The position numbers and the translations under genes were made by a program. From Actinomycetes bacterium (GTDB taxonomy: Bacteria > Actinomycetota > Coriobacteriia > Coriobacteriales > Eggerthellaceae), in NCBI GenBank assembly GCA_023394615.1, contig JAEXAI010000019.1:140607-204606 (forward strand): a DNA stretch of 64,000 nt, given 5' to 3'. The first letter of the stretch is position 1; every line of letters begins with the position of its first letter. Below the pieces are notes generated by a model. It did no database searches. It had not been told where the DNA came from and saw only the letters and a list, made by a program, of their open reading frames with translations. Below, piece by piece: positions 17,496 to 25,843 of this stretch.

Positions 17496-18284
17496 ATGCG
17501 GATGGTCTCATGGAACGTCAACGGGCTTCGAGCTGTTGTGAAAAAGGGTTTTGCTGACGCATTCAATCAAATCGACGCCGATATATTCGCCCTGCAAGAA
17601 ACGAAGTTGCAGGAAGGTCAAATAGACCTAGAGTTTCCTGGCTATGAAAGCGTGTGGAGCTACGCCGAGCGCAAGGGCTATTCTGGTACAGCTGTCTACA
17701 CCAAAGAACCTCCGATACGCCAGATTCACGAGTTGGGTATTTCTCATCTGGATACTGAAGGCCGCATCTGCGCTTTGGAATTTCCCGCATTCTGGTTCGT
17801 CGACGTTTACACGCCCAATGCGCAAAACGAGTTGGCGCGTATAGACCATAGGATGGAATGGGACGATGCGTTTCGCGATTTCTGTGTGGGTCTGGAGCAG
17901 GGGACAACCCCAGAGGGCCCGCAAACGGCCGAACCGAAGCCCGTTGTCATGTGCGGCGATTTCAATGTGGCCCATCAGGAGATAGACTTGAAAAATCCTG
18001 GTCCCAATCGAGGCAATGCGGGTTTTTCCGATGAAGAGCGGGGCAAGTTCACGCAGCTTTTGGATGTCGGCTTTACCGATACGTTTCGCTATTTGAATCC
18101 GGATACCGTTGGGGCTTATTCGTGGTGGAGCTACCGTTTCAACGCGCGGGCGAACAATGCAGGATGGCGCATCGATTATTTTCTGGTCAGCGAGGCATTG
18201 AAAGAGCGAGTACGCATGGCTCATATATTCACGGACGTGATGGGCAGCGACCACTGTCCAGTCTCTCTGGAAATTGAACTGTAG
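17496..18284 (+). CDS. xth: exodeoxyribonuclease III / AP endonuclease
   Basis: 262 residues; cleaves DNA at abasic sites and has 3'-5' exonuclease and 3'-phosphatase activity in base-excision repair. All EEP-family blocks are present: SWNVNGLRA, ALQETKLQ (metal Glu), VDVYTPNA, CGDFNVAHQEIDL, WRIDYFLVS and the C-terminal GSDHCPVSLEIEL (catalytic His). AAAGGAG lies before the ATG. Full length. It sits between a terminator and folE. Confidence 0.95.
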   Translation: MRMVSWNVNGLRAVVKKGFADAFNQIDADIFALQETKLQEGQIDLEFPGYESVWSYAERKGYSGTAVYTKEPPIRQIHELGISHLDTEGRICALEFPAFWFVDVYTPNAQNELARIDHRMEWDDAFRDFCVGLEQGTTPEGPQTAEPKPVVMCGDFNVAHQEIDLKNPGPNRGNAGFSDEERGKFTQLLDVGFTDTFRYLNPDTVGAYSWWSYRFNARANNAGWRIDYFLVSEALKERVRMAHIFTDVMGSDHCPVSLEIEL

Positions 18285-18316
18285 AGCGCATCTGTGCAGA
18301 TGAAAGGACGATAAGA

Positions 18317-18913
18317 ATGTCGAATGATCTGGATATATCCGGTTCTCACATGGATATGGACAAGATTCAACAGGGTGTGCGCATGATACTGGAAGGTATC
18401 GGTGAGGATCCTAATCGCGAGGGCCTGCAAAAGACCCCAGAGCGCGTGGCAAAGATGTATGCGGAGTGCTTTGCCGGTTTGTATGGGAATCCCAGCGAGT
18501 TATTCGAAACCACGTTCGACGAGCATCACGAAGAAATGGTACTGGTGCGCGACATACCTTTTTATTCTATGTGCGAGCATCACTTGGCGCCGTTTTTCGG
18601 GCGTGCTCACGTAGCTTACATCCCGGCAGCAGACGGGCGCATTTGCGGGATATCGAAACTGGCGCGTTTGGTGGATGTGTATGCGAAGCGCCCGCAGGTA
18701 CAGGAACGACTCACCTCGCAGGTAGCGGACATGCTGATAGAACAGCTGCATCCACAGGGCGTTATCGTGGTCATGGAAGCCGAGCATCTCTGCATGAGCA
18801 TGCGCGGCGTGAAAAAGCCTGGTTCGAAAACCACCACGAGTGCCGTACGCGGAATATTCGAGCGCAATCATTCCACGCGCTCAGAAGCCTTGTCGTTGAT
18901 CTTCGCGCATTAG
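18317..18913 (+). CDS. folE: GTP cyclohydrolase I
   Basis: 198 residues; converts GTP to 7,8-dihydroneopterin triphosphate, the first step towards folate (and queuosine in some bacteria). Signature EDPNREGLQKTPERVAKM, zinc ligands in SMCEHHLAPFFG and EHLCMSMRGVKKPGS, and a C-terminal helix of the tunnelling fold. Full length. A ribosome site (AAAGGACG) precedes the ATG; the gene follows xth by 32 nt. Confidence 0.96.
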   Translation: MSNDLDISGSHMDMDKIQQGVRMILEGIGEDPNREGLQKTPERVAKMYAECFAGLYGNPSELFETTFDEHHEEMVLVRDIPFYSMCEHHLAPFFGRAHVAYIPAADGRICGISKLARLVDVYAKRPQVQERLTSQVADMLIEQLHPQGVIVVMEAEHLCMSMRGVKKPGSKTTTSAVRGIFERNHSTRSEALSLIFAH

Positions 18914-19064
18914 CCTCGCAGTATTTGTCGCGTGCGCTGATGCTATGAGTGAGCGGCATATCTTCGCGTATTCGATGAAGCCCCACCGCAGCGGCGCTTT
19001 GCCATCGTATAATCCAGCAGTAGGCATCGGGGGTCAGTGCTCCGATACAAAAGAAGGGAATCCC

Positions 19065-19334
19065 ATGCGTTGTGTGATATCCGTGCTCGGCAAAGACAAA
19101 AGCGGCATCGTTGCCGCGATTTCAGCAGTTCTGTCCGAGTGCAATGCGAACATCGATGACATAAGCCAGACTATTCTGGGCGACATATTCAGCATGACCA
19201 TGCTGGTCACGTTGAATACGGAATCAGCCGGCTTCAACAAAGTTCAGGAAGAGCTCGATCGTATAGGGGATGAAATGGGCATCCAGATTACTCTCCAGCG
19301 TGAAGATGTGTTCGACTTCATGTACAAGATCTAA
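19065..19334 (+). CDS. small ACT-domain protein (UPF0237 type)
   Basis: 89 residues forming a single ACT domain: CVISVLGKDKSGIVAAISAV, then ANIDDISQTILGDIFSMTMLV. The start at 19065 follows AAGAAGGG and is preferred over an in-frame upstream ATG that would add an unrelated leader. Such proteins bind small ligands, usually amino acids, and are normally next to a PFL/DUF711 gene (UPF0210); that partner is missing here, because the next genes are an unknown minus-strand gene and a glycosyltransferase. Confidence 0.88.
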   Translation: MRCVISVLGKDKSGIVAAISAVLSECNANIDDISQTILGDIFSMTMLVTLNTESAGFNKVQEELDRIGDEMGIQITLQREDVFDFMYKI

Positions 19335-19358
19335 CCGCAAAAGGTATCAAAAAGTTTA

Positions 19359-19382
19359 GATTATTCTTTACAAAGAATAATC
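19359..19382. repeat. perfect 11-bp AT-rich inverted repeat
   Basis: GATTATTCTTT (19359-19369), AC, AAAGAATAATC (19372-19382). It lies 25 nt after the ACT gene stop between convergent genes. It could be a weak terminator or a protein-binding site; no T-run follows. Confidence 0.6.
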
Positions 19383-19434
19383 AGAGTATTATACTGAAGC
19401 CACTCTTCCAAGAGTTCTTGTTTTCTCGTCTAGC

Positions 19435-19465
19435 GAACGACCGCCCCCTCAGCGGTCGTTCCGCA
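19435..19465. terminator. bidirectional terminator between convergent genes
   Basis: Perfect 10-bp stem GAACGACCGC (19435-19444) / GCGGTCGTTC (19452-19461) with a 7-nt loop, then CGCATTTT on the plus strand and T-containing sequence on the minus strand. Serves the ACT gene and probably the opposing gene ending at 19468. Confidence 0.75.
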
Positions 19466-19467
19466 TT

Positions 19468-19941
19468 TTATGAGGGGAATCGCGGAATCGTCCGTAGAAT
19501 CGCCCAAGCATTGCGCTTGCGGGCGCTATCGGATACGAGAGCTTCCAAATCGTCGAATGCGCATATCGTACGACCGAGCGACTTGATGCGCGAGCGGTCA
19601 GGTAAATCGACCCGATAGCATGCAGCACACGCTGAAGACGACTCCACGTCGCATGCGATGATGCAGATGGGGTCAAGTCCCTCAAGCAACTCGAAAAGAT
19701 CTTGCGGTGCAAGTTGCGAGGATGCTTCAGCTGCGGGCATCAACGATACGAATGTCACACCGTCCGATCCATACCCCAAGCTCTCCGCCGTTTTCGTAAG
19801 AGCAAGCTCGCTTGCGGGTGTGATCGCAGAGCGGCTTACAGCCACAAAAAGCCCCGCCGATGAATGGCTGATGCGGTCGGCGTATTTCTCCAGCACGAAT
19901 CGACGCGAATAGGAGTAGGGATTGTTTTTCGTTTCGTTCAT
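19468..19941 (-). CDS. hypothetical protein, 157 residues
   Basis: No family recognised. Soluble protein with several Cys (CIIACDVESSSACAACY in the centre), alternating hydrophobic strands (LFVAVSRSAI, VTFVSLMP) and helices, suggesting a compact alpha/beta domain. The reading frame ends at a good convergent terminator and begins ahead of an intergenic gap, which supports it being a real gene. Transcribed divergently from the glycosyltransferase at 20051. Confidence 0.55.
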   Translation of the reverse strand: MNETKNNPYSYSRRFVLEKYADRISHSSAGLFVAVSRSAITPASELALTKTAESLGYGSDGVTFVSLMPAAEASSQLAPQDLFELLEGLDPICIIACDVESSSACAACYRVDLPDRSRIKSLGRTICAFDDLEALVSDSARKRNAWAILRTIPRFPS

Positions 19942-20008
19942 AACCGCATTCTAGCAGGTTCGCCGCGATAATCTGCATTGCGGAAAACAGGGACTGGAAA
20001 TCTTTTCG

Positions 20009-20023
20009 AATCGTAGTACGATT
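20009..20023. promoter_or_regulatory. 15-bp palindrome upstream of the glycosyltransferase
   Basis: AATCGTA-G-TACGATT is a perfect 7-bp dyad with a one-base centre, 28 nt before the ATG at 20051 and between divergent genes. Possible operator; no regulator assigned. Confidence 0.35.
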
Positions 20024-20050
20024 ACGCGATGAAATACGAAAAGGGGAGTT

Positions 20051-21229
20051 ATGAAAACGCTGGTGCTATCTTGCAGCACGGGTCAGGGACACAATGCGGC
20101 AGCCGCGGCGATTGCCGAAGAACTGATTGCGCGAGGAATAAGCTGCAAAAGCGACGAGGTCCTCTCGTTTGCATCGAAAGATGTTGCCGACACCGTGAAA
20201 AATACTTATGACAGCATGGTGTTGAATCATCCGAGAACCTTCAAGAGCTTGATACGTATCGGGGGGCTCATGTCGTCTCCGCGCCATCGCTCTCCTGTCT
20301 ATTTAGCGAACTCGAAATACGCAGACAATCTGGGCGCCTACATAGAAGGCGAAGGCATCGACACGGTTATATGCTCGCATATGTTTCCTGCGCAAGCACT
20401 CACAGCGCTCATTTCCCACGGCTTGAAGGTGCGCAGCTATGCGGTGGCCACTGATTATCTGTGCCTGCCTTTTTGGGAAGAGTGCAGCATGGATTGTTTT
20501 ATCGTGCCGCACAAAGACGTGGTACCTGAATTCGTCAGGCGCGGTATTCCCGAGCAGAAAGTGCGTCCATTAGGCCTGCCGATACGCCAGATGTTTCGCA
20601 TTGGGCGCACGCGCGATGAGGCTCGCGAACAGCTTGGTCTTGATACAAAAGCAGTGGTGTATCTGGTGCTTACAGGCAGCATGGGATTCGGTCGCCTCTC
20701 CGGTTTGCCTCGGATGCTTTTGGAAGGCGACGAGAATGCCCAAGTCGTTGTCGTGGCCGGAAGAAATGCCGGGCTTTTCGATGCGTTGGAAAACGAATAT
20801 GGGCAGAATCCGCGTTTTCGCGCTGTCGGCTACACCGACGAAATAGCAACGTACATGGATGCGGCCAGCGTCGTTTTAACAAAGCCAGGCGGTTTAACCA
20901 GCACTGAGGTGGCGGCAAAGCGCATCCCTTTGGTGCACATGCCTGCCATTCCCGGTTTCGAGATGCGCAATGCCGTTTTTTTCAGCCAGAGAGGCATGTC
21001 GGCACGAGCAGAGAATTGTGATGAGGCGGCAGGTTTGGCAGTCATGTTGGCTCATTGCCGGGAAGAATGCAATCGAATGCTGGCAGCGCAGCGGGCAAAC
21101 ATCGATGCGTTCGCGGTGTGCAGGATATGCGACCACATCCAGCGCGACGCCGGTGAAGAACCTTCCGCATCTCCTGCGTCAGCCATGGCCGCAAAGTATT
21201 TTGAGCAGGCAGAAGCGTATCGGGGCTGA
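20051..21229 (+). CDS. MGDG-synthase/UgtP-like glycosyltransferase
   Basis: 392 residues, GT28-like GT-B fold of the monogalactosyldiacylglycerol synthase/processive diacylglycerol glucosyltransferase type. N-terminal acceptor domain begins LVLSCSTGQGHNAAAAAIAEEL (glycine loop with His), with VICSHMFPAQALT at about 114; C-terminal donor domain has LVLTGSMGFG, VVVAGRN and the UDP-binding TKPGGLTSTEVAAKRIPLV. Membrane-associated; likely transfers a hexose to diacylglycerol for glycolipid or lipoteichoic-acid-type anchors. Substrate is inferred from family. Followed by a divergent gap, then a lipoprotein gene. Confidence 0.85.
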   Translation: MKTLVLSCSTGQGHNAAAAAIAEELIARGISCKSDEVLSFASKDVADTVKNTYDSMVLNHPRTFKSLIRIGGLMSSPRHRSPVYLANSKYADNLGAYIEGEGIDTVICSHMFPAQALTALISHGLKVRSYAVATDYLCLPFWEECSMDCFIVPHKDVVPEFVRRGIPEQKVRPLGLPIRQMFRIGRTRDEAREQLGLDTKAVVYLVLTGSMGFGRLSGLPRMLLEGDENAQVVVVAGRNAGLFDALENEYGQNPRFRAVGYTDEIATYMDAASVVLTKPGGLTSTEVAAKRIPLVHMPAIPGFEMRNAVFFSQRGMSARAENCDEAAGLAVMLAHCREECNRMLAAQRANIDAFAVCRICDHIQRDAGEEPSASPASAMAAKYFEQAEAYRG

Positions 21230-21277
21230 TATACCCAAGCGCCACTGAGACTGTTCATGCTCACTCTTTTTTGGGCA

Positions 21278-21297
21278 TTGCATATATCCATATGCAA
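21278..21297. repeat. 8-bp inverted repeat upstream of the PrsA-like gene
   Basis: TTGCATAT-ATCC-ATATGCAA, perfect dyad in the 190-nt gap between the glycosyltransferase and the lipoprotein gene. Possible binding site or short hairpin; no function assigned. Confidence 0.35.
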
Positions 21298-21419
21298 CCC
21301 GCTCTGTATCTTTGTGTAACGAAAGTGAGCATATTGTGCAGGAGGAAACGCTTCAGATGCCCTGTGGGAAAATGGCATCAAGCTAAAGTGAACTGCGAAA
21401 ATAGTGAGGAAAGGTTCAT

Positions 21420-22517
21420 ATGAAGGCAAACAGGATCCTGCGTACGGCAGGGGTCGCGGCGCTCGCCGTCGCATGCGCTATGAGTATCGCGGGATGCTCT
21501 TCGAGTAGCTCCACTGGAGGGACTGCGGCGACGGTGAACGGTACCGAGATATCGGAGAACACAGTAACCGACTACGTAGAGAGCTTCCGCTCATCCCAAT
21601 CTTTAACCAGTGAAGACAGTTGGGGTTCGTGGATGGCGCAATACAGTCTCGATCCTTCCTCGGTTCGTTCCGAGGTCATCGATTATTACGTTGGCATTGA
21701 ACTGGTGAAGCAGGCTGCTGCAGAAAACGATGTTACCGTAAGCGATGATGACGTCGATGAGCAAGTGCAAGCCATGAAAGCGAAGTATTCGAGCGAGGAT
21801 ACTTGGAATTCAGCCCTTGAGCAAGCGGGAACCACCGAAGATCAGTATCGCGAGAGCCTGAAGGTGGCTATGCTGGAAAGCGGTCTTGAGAGCAAAGTCG
21901 CAACTGATGCGGCTGCGCCGACCGACGAAGAAGTGCTGACGTACGTGAAGCAGTATGCTCCGTACTTCTCTGGTGCGAAACGTTCTTCTCAGATACTGTT
22001 CTCCAGTGCGGATTCTGAAAAGGCCCAGCAGGTGCTCGATCAGATCAACGCTGGCACCATCACTTTTGAGGATGCCGCAAAGCAGTATTCCACCGACACC
22101 GCTTCCGCTGCGAGTGGCGGAGATGTGGGCTGGGACCTTCTGAACTCGTTTGTCACTCAATACACGACCGCGCTTAGTGGGCTTTCTGCCGGTCAGGTAA
22201 GTGGTTTGGTCACCAGCGACTATGGTATCCATATCATTAAGTGCACGGAGGTGTTTACCGCTCCCGACACCATCACGAGCACCGATCAGGTACCGACTGC
22301 ATTGGTCGACTACGTGCGTCAGATGGTTCAGAGCACGAACCAGAGCACTGCGTACAGTACCTGGTATTCCGACTATAAATCCAATGCCGATATCCAGATC
22401 AATGACATGCCGAGCGGCTTGCCCTACGATTTGGATATGAGCAAGTACCAGACCGACGATTCCTCGTCTGAGGATACCAGTACGGATTCCACCAGCACCT
22501 CATCGGATGCTGCTTAA
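21420..22517 (+). CDS. PrsA/SurA-like peptidyl-prolyl isomerase lipoprotein
   Basis: 365 residues. Signal peptide with lipobox SIAGC (Cys about residue 27), then a Ser-rich linker, a SurA_N-like helical chaperone region (about 40-160; VNGTEISENTVTDYVESFR, IGIELVKQAA-like helix) and a parvulin rotamase domain (about 180-275; RSSQILFSS, GTITFEDAAKQYSTDTASA, GGDVGWDLL, GQVSGLVTSDYGIHIIKC). Acidic Ser/Thr-rich C-terminal tail. Expected on the outer face of the membrane, assisting folding of exported proteins. GAGGAAAGG lies before the ATG; a strong terminator follows. Confidence 0.92.
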   Translation: MKANRILRTAGVAALAVACAMSIAGCSSSSSTGGTAATVNGTEISENTVTDYVESFRSSQSLTSEDSWGSWMAQYSLDPSSVRSEVIDYYVGIELVKQAAAENDVTVSDDDVDEQVQAMKAKYSSEDTWNSALEQAGTTEDQYRESLKVAMLESGLESKVATDAAAPTDEEVLTYVKQYAPYFSGAKRSSQILFSSADSEKAQQVLDQINAGTITFEDAAKQYSTDTASAASGGDVGWDLLNSFVTQYTTALSGLSAGQVSGLVTSDYGIHIIKCTEVFTAPDTITSTDQVPTALVDYVRQMVQSTNQSTAYSTWYSDYKSNADIQINDMPSGLPYDLDMSKYQTDDSSSEDTSTDSTSTSSDAA

Positions 22518-22543
22518 GCGCCTAGCGTGAAAGTTATGCTTTT

Positions 22544-22586
22544 GCCGAGCACGACAAATCAACTCTTGTCGTGCTCGGCCTGTTTG
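22544..22586 (+). terminator. terminator after the PrsA-like gene
   Basis: Perfect 14-bp stem GCCGAGCACGACAA (22544-22557) / TTGTCGTGCTCGGC (22566-22579) with an 8-nt loop, then CTGTTTGTT. Confidence 0.85.
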
Positions 22587-22595
22587 TTATATACT
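22566..22595 (+). promoter_or_regulatory. candidate tRNA-Ser promoter
   Basis: TTGTCG (22566-22571) and TATACT (22590-22595) with 18-nt spacing, 46 nt before the tRNA; the -35 overlaps the 3' arm of the preceding terminator. Confidence 0.45.
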
Positions 22596-22641
22596 ACGTA
22601 ATCGCGGCTGCAGGTAAGGTCCCTGCGCGGCAATCGAATAT

Positions 22642-22733
22642 GGAGAGATGTCCGAGCTGGCCGAAGGAGCACGATTGGAAATCGTGTATGCGCCAAAAGC
22701 GTATCTGGGGTTCGAATCCCCATCTCTCCGCCA
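22642..22733 (+). tRNA. tRNA-Ser (anticodon GGA)
   Basis: 92 nt including encoded CCA. Acceptor GGAGAGA pairs with TCTCTCC; anticodon GGA at 22677-22679 in a TT-GGA-AA loop; long variable arm typical of serine tRNAs; GGTTCGAATCC T-arm; discriminator G. Reads UCC/UCU. Confidence 0.95.
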
Positions 22734-22861
22734 GAAATCCCACGCACGTTTAAGTGCGAAACGCAGGATGCAAAACACATCTGCGAATAGAGATAGGTGA
22801 AGGCGAAAGCTGAAGAGCCTTGACGAGCCGATGCGCTAAAACCTTGCATCGGGCTGCCCGC

Positions 22862-22954
22862 GGAGGGGTGGCAGAGTGGTTGAATGCGGCGGTCTCGAAA
22901 ACCGTTTTGCCGGTTATCCCGGTAACGAGGGTTCGAATCCCTCCTCCTCCGCCA
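22862..22954 (+). tRNA. tRNA-Ser (anticodon CGA)
   Basis: 93 nt including encoded CCA. Acceptor GGAGGGG pairs with CTCCTCC (one G-T); anticodon CGA at 22896-22898 in CT-CGA-AA; long variable arm with a GCCGG...CCGG helix; GGTTCGAATCC T-arm; discriminator G. Reads UCG. A 128-nt gap separates it from the GGA isoacceptor. Confidence 0.95.
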
Positions 22955-22964
22955 GAAAGTTTAG

Positions 22965-22992
22965 GCCCCCGGCAATGAGCCGGGGGCTTTTT
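22965..22992 (+). terminator. terminator after tRNA-Ser(CGA)
   Basis: Perfect 9-bp GC-rich stem GCCCCCGGC / GCCGGGGGC, 5-nt loop, TTTTT run at 22988-22992. Confidence 0.9.
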
Positions 22993-23037
22993 ACATTGCA
23001 AAGGTTCAAGGAAGTCTATGCGAAAGCAGGTTGGGAT

Positions 23038-24156
23038 ATGAACAAGCAGCGCGTATTGAGAACATTCTTGGACATGGTGGCTATCGATAGTCCTTCGCGA
23101 AGCGAGTTGGGCATGGCGCGCTACTGCGTACGCTCTCTGGAGTCGATGGGATTCCAGATAGAATACGACGATTCCCAGACAAAGACGGGCTCGGATACCC
23201 CACAGATCATCGCACGGCGCAAGGGCGCTGGTAGCGGACGCATTGCACTGTCTGCGCACATGGATTGTGTTGTTCCCTGTTGCAATGTGCATCCGCATAT
23301 CGAAAATGAAGCCGTCTATTCCGACGGAACTACCATATTGGGCGCAGACGACAAGGCGGGTGTAGCCGAGATATTCGAGGCCATTAAAAGCGCGGACGAG
23401 GCAGGTCGGCCCCTCCCGAGCATAGACGTCCTGCTGTCCGTATGCGAAGAGCAAAGCGTGCTCGGGGCTCGGTGTTTTCCCGATGACGTACTGCCTAAAG
23501 GCACGTTGTGCCTCGTCTTGGATGTAGCGGGACCTGCTGGGGCCATATACACCGCAACGCCCTTCCACTACGTTTTCACGGCCTCTTTCCATGGCAGGGC
23601 TGCCCATGCCGGAGCTGAGCCTCAACTGGGCGCGAGCGCCATTCAGATGGCCGCTCGTGCAATCGATCTCATGGCGCTTGGGCGATTGGATGACTCCACG
23701 ACTGCCAGTGTCGGCACCATCGAAGGCGGAGTAGCGAAAAACATCGTACCGGATTCGTGCACCATAGTAGGTGAATGCCGCTCTCTGAGTGAAAAGCGCA
23801 TCGAGCATGTGCGCCAGAACATGGATGATGCGCTGCGTCAAGGAGCAAGGGATTTTGACGGTACGGTCGATGTGGAATGGGAGCTATCCTATCCGGGGAT
23901 TTTCACCGAAGAAGATGATCCAGATGTGCAAATGCTTATTAAGGCTGCGAAAAAGGCGGATTTGAACCCGATTCTGGGAATGACCGGTGGCGGATCGGAT
24001 GCGAACGTGCTTAAGGCTAAAGGAGTCAAGCCGATTCCCCTCGGTTGCGGCATGAAAGACTTCCATGCGCTCAACGAGTCGGTGAAATTGGCTGATCTTG
24101 AAGGATGCGCGCTATTCATCGAAGAAGTTCTGTACCTTATGGGCGTTCGCGTGTAG
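23038..24156 (+). CDS. M20-family metallopeptidase (PepT-like)
   Basis: 372 residues. Zinc peptidase of the M20/tripeptidase type: SAHMDCV (first metal His/Asp), LGADDKAGVAEIFEA (bridging Asp), VCEEQSVLGA (catalytic Glu pair), a lid/dimerisation domain with FHGRAAHAGAEPQLGASAIQMAARAI, and C-terminal MTGGGSDANVL. Aminopeptidase on tri- or dipeptides is most likely; deacylase activity is possible. The ATG at 23038 is chosen because any longer frame would run back through the tRNA and terminator; the ribosome site is modest. Confidence 0.88.
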   Translation: MNKQRVLRTFLDMVAIDSPSRSELGMARYCVRSLESMGFQIEYDDSQTKTGSDTPQIIARRKGAGSGRIALSAHMDCVVPCCNVHPHIENEAVYSDGTTILGADDKAGVAEIFEAIKSADEAGRPLPSIDVLLSVCEEQSVLGARCFPDDVLPKGTLCLVLDVAGPAGAIYTATPFHYVFTASFHGRAAHAGAEPQLGASAIQMAARAIDLMALGRLDDSTTASVGTIEGGVAKNIVPDSCTIVGECRSLSEKRIEHVRQNMDDALRQGARDFDGTVDVEWELSYPGIFTEEDDPDVQMLIKAAKKADLNPILGMTGGGSDANVLKAKGVKPIPLGCGMKDFHALNESVKLADLEGCALFIEEVLYLMGVRV

Positions 24157-24232
24157 AACGGCTATACTTTCTCGAAGCGAACCACGCGCCCGAAAGGGCC
24201 GTTCATATGATGAGGCAAAACGAAAGGGGCCT

Positions 24233-24754
24233 ATGATGGCTGACCGTGAAGTTGAAAGCGAAATTGACGAGGTTCCAGAAATCGACGAGACGCTGGAATC
24301 AGTGCTTCTTTACGCTTTGAAAGAAGCTCGTGAGCATATGGAAGCAGGCGAGGAAGTGGTTCCTTTCACCGCATTGGCAGTGAAAGAGAGCTTGTTTTTG
24401 GAAACGCATCCCGGTGAGGATGCGGAGGAGTGCTTCAGCGCTGCTCGTCATACGGTACAGAATGCGAAGGGCGCCGATGCGTATGCATTCTGCTACGACG
24501 GATACGTCGATACCGATGCGGGCACCAAAGATGCGCTCATCGCTGAAGGAGGACTGCCTGGTGAGCCTGACGGTATCGCCATCGGTTATCTTTACGAGGA
24601 GTCGGAAAACGAAGGTGAAGTCCCTGCTATACAGGACGAGCCGGTATACATCGGGCCAGCACCGAACTTCATGCTTTTCGCAGTGGTCGATGAAGCTGAA
24701 GAAGAGGATATGGATGAGGACTACTCAGATGAGGGTGACGAAGACGAAGAATAA
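24233..24754 (+). CDS. acidic hypothetical protein
   Basis: 173 residues, very acidic, ending in a run of Glu/Asp (EEEDMDEDYSDEGDEDEE). The centre contains a folded region with AFCYDGYVDTD, GEPDGIAIGYLYEES and PNFMLFAVVDE. No family recognised. Two adjacent ATG codons (24233, 24236) follow AAAGGGG. Located 76 nt after the M20 peptidase, same strand. Confidence 0.65.
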   Translation: MMADREVESEIDEVPEIDETLESVLLYALKEAREHMEAGEEVVPFTALAVKESLFLETHPGEDAEECFSAARHTVQNAKGADAYAFCYDGYVDTDAGTKDALIAEGGLPGEPDGIAIGYLYEESENEGEVPAIQDEPVYIGPAPNFMLFAVVDEAEEEDMDEDYSDEGDEDEE

Positions 24755-24840
24755 CGGCGGTAGTATTTTCCTACGGCTTTGTACAACTTCTCCGAATAAA
24801 TAACTTCATAGTAAGTAGCAAGGTAAATTGCATGATAAGA

Positions 24841-24870
24841 GAGGGGCGCATCTGTTTAGATGCGCCCCTC
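24841..24870 (-). terminator. terminator after the TetR gene
   Basis: Perfect 13-bp stem GAGGGGCGCATCT / AGATGCGCCCCTC with a 4-nt loop, 18 nt after the TetR stop; on the minus strand it is followed by TCTTATCAT. It may also stop readthrough from the acidic-protein gene on the plus strand. Confidence 0.7.
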
Positions 24871-24888
24871 ATCGAATTGCAAGCTTTA

Positions 24889-25554
24889 TCAGATGATGCG
24901 GAGTATCTCGGTGAGCAGTGTGACGGCTATCTCGCGCACATCGCGTCCTTCGGAAATGCCGCCGACAGCCGCGCCGTCCACAATGGATACGATAAGGCCT
25001 GGGTTGATGTCGTAGCCGGCATGAAGCAATATGCGCTCAACTGCCAAATCAAGTCTTCTTCGGCCCAAGCGATACGTCTCAGTGACCACTTCTGACTCAG
25101 CGGCAGCAATCAGCTGTGCGTAATGCGACGCCGGTACGCTCAAGCCTTCGGGAAGGCAGGCGCGCAGTAGGTAGTCGATACACTGTTCATGGGCAATCTG
25201 GTGGGAGAGCTGTTCGGCATCGAATGCCGCTTTTTCTGCACGCTGAGCCCAGAGCCTCATGTTGTAGCTCGCGGCCTCATGCAAAAGATCGGTAATCGAT
25301 TCGAAGTAGTATCCTACTGAAGAAGAGGATGTCCCCGCCCATTCTGCCACATGGCGATACGTGACTGATCGGGGGTCCTCCGTGCGCAGGATGGCCGCTG
25401 CTGCAGCCACCAGCGATGCGTAGGTAATCTGAGCTTTGGGGGAAAGACGACCCTTCCCTGAGCGTTTGGCGTTCGTATCCGGTTGAATGGTCGGTTTTTT
25501 ATTGCTGTCGACAACGTTAATCAAAGCTTTGTTGTCTGTCTTCTGAGTATCCAT
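24889..25554 (-). CDS. TetR-family transcriptional regulator
   Basis: 221 residues. A polar N-terminal extension of about 35 residues, then the TetR DNA-binding region (about 40-90; ITYASLVAAAAAILRTED, SVTYRHVAEWAGTSSSSVGYYF with FES) and an all-helical ligand domain. The tail DGAAVGGISEGRD is typical of the family. It lies at the end of a minus-strand block coding for two transporters and a glycine-amidinotransferase homologue. A TetR-type palindrome lies in its own promoter region (25742-25759) and a close variant in the amidinotransferase promoter (30786-30803), suggesting it controls both. Confidence 0.85.
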   Translation of the reverse strand: MDTQKTDNKALINVVDSNKKPTIQPDTNAKRSGKGRLSPKAQITYASLVAAAAAILRTEDPRSVTYRHVAEWAGTSSSSVGYYFESITDLLHEAASYNMRLWAQRAEKAAFDAEQLSHQIAHEQCIDYLLRACLPEGLSVPASHYAQLIAAAESEVVTETYRLGRRRLDLAVERILLHAGYDINPGLIVSIVDGAAVGGISEGRDVREIAVTLLTEILRII

Positions 25555-25631
25555 TTTGATTGTCCCATATGCGAATAAACTATTCTACGTCTCACGTGCA
25601 TGTAGGCGATTCGAGTATCTTACGTGGCCTC

Positions 25632-25676
25632 TTTAAACAAAAAGTTGCTGATCGATGAGGATCATCGATCAGCAAC
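25632..25676 (-). terminator. terminator for the MFS gene
   Basis: Perfect 14-bp stem GTTGCTGATCGATG (25644-25657) / CATCGATCAGCAAC (25663-25676), 5-nt loop; on the minus strand followed by TTTTTGTTTAAA. It lies 168 nt beyond the MFS stop and ahead of TetR, so TetR probably needs its own promoter or sees reduced readthrough. Confidence 0.8.
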
Positions 25677-25727
25677 CAAACTCATTATCCGAATCGCAAA
25701 TCTTTTGAAGCGCTCACATCTATAAAG

Positions 25728-25759
25728 ATTATATGACAAAATTTGTGCAAGTGCACCAA
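25728..25759 (-). promoter_or_regulatory. tetR promoter region with TetR-like palindrome
   Basis: On the minus strand a TATAAT (25733-25728) lies 17 nt from GTGCAC (25756-25751), a poor -35. The -35 zone is part of TTTGTGCA-AG-TGCACCAA (25742-25759), an 18-bp dyad with a single mismatch. An activity overlapping the -35 would suit autoregulation. The transcript would still have to pass the terminator at 25632-25676. Confidence 0.5.
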
Positions 25760-25843
25760 AAATCGTGGCAAAAACTTTCGTCGAGCATAATCGTGGCTAT
25801 CGATTAAATCAGGTAAATGAAGTACTTTTTGCGCTTATCGGCT

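Noticed and set aside
19359..19382. Palindrome as a mobile-element end
   Set aside because: Single copy between convergent genes, best explained as a hairpin or binding site.
22876..23037. 54-codon N-terminal extension of the M20 peptidase
   Set aside because: It would be translated from tRNA-Ser(CGA) and the following terminator; the start at 23038 fits the family N-terminus.
22750..23841. 363-codon open frame on the minus strand
   Set aside because: Runs through tRNA-Ser(CGA) and its terminator and is antisense to the M20 peptidase.
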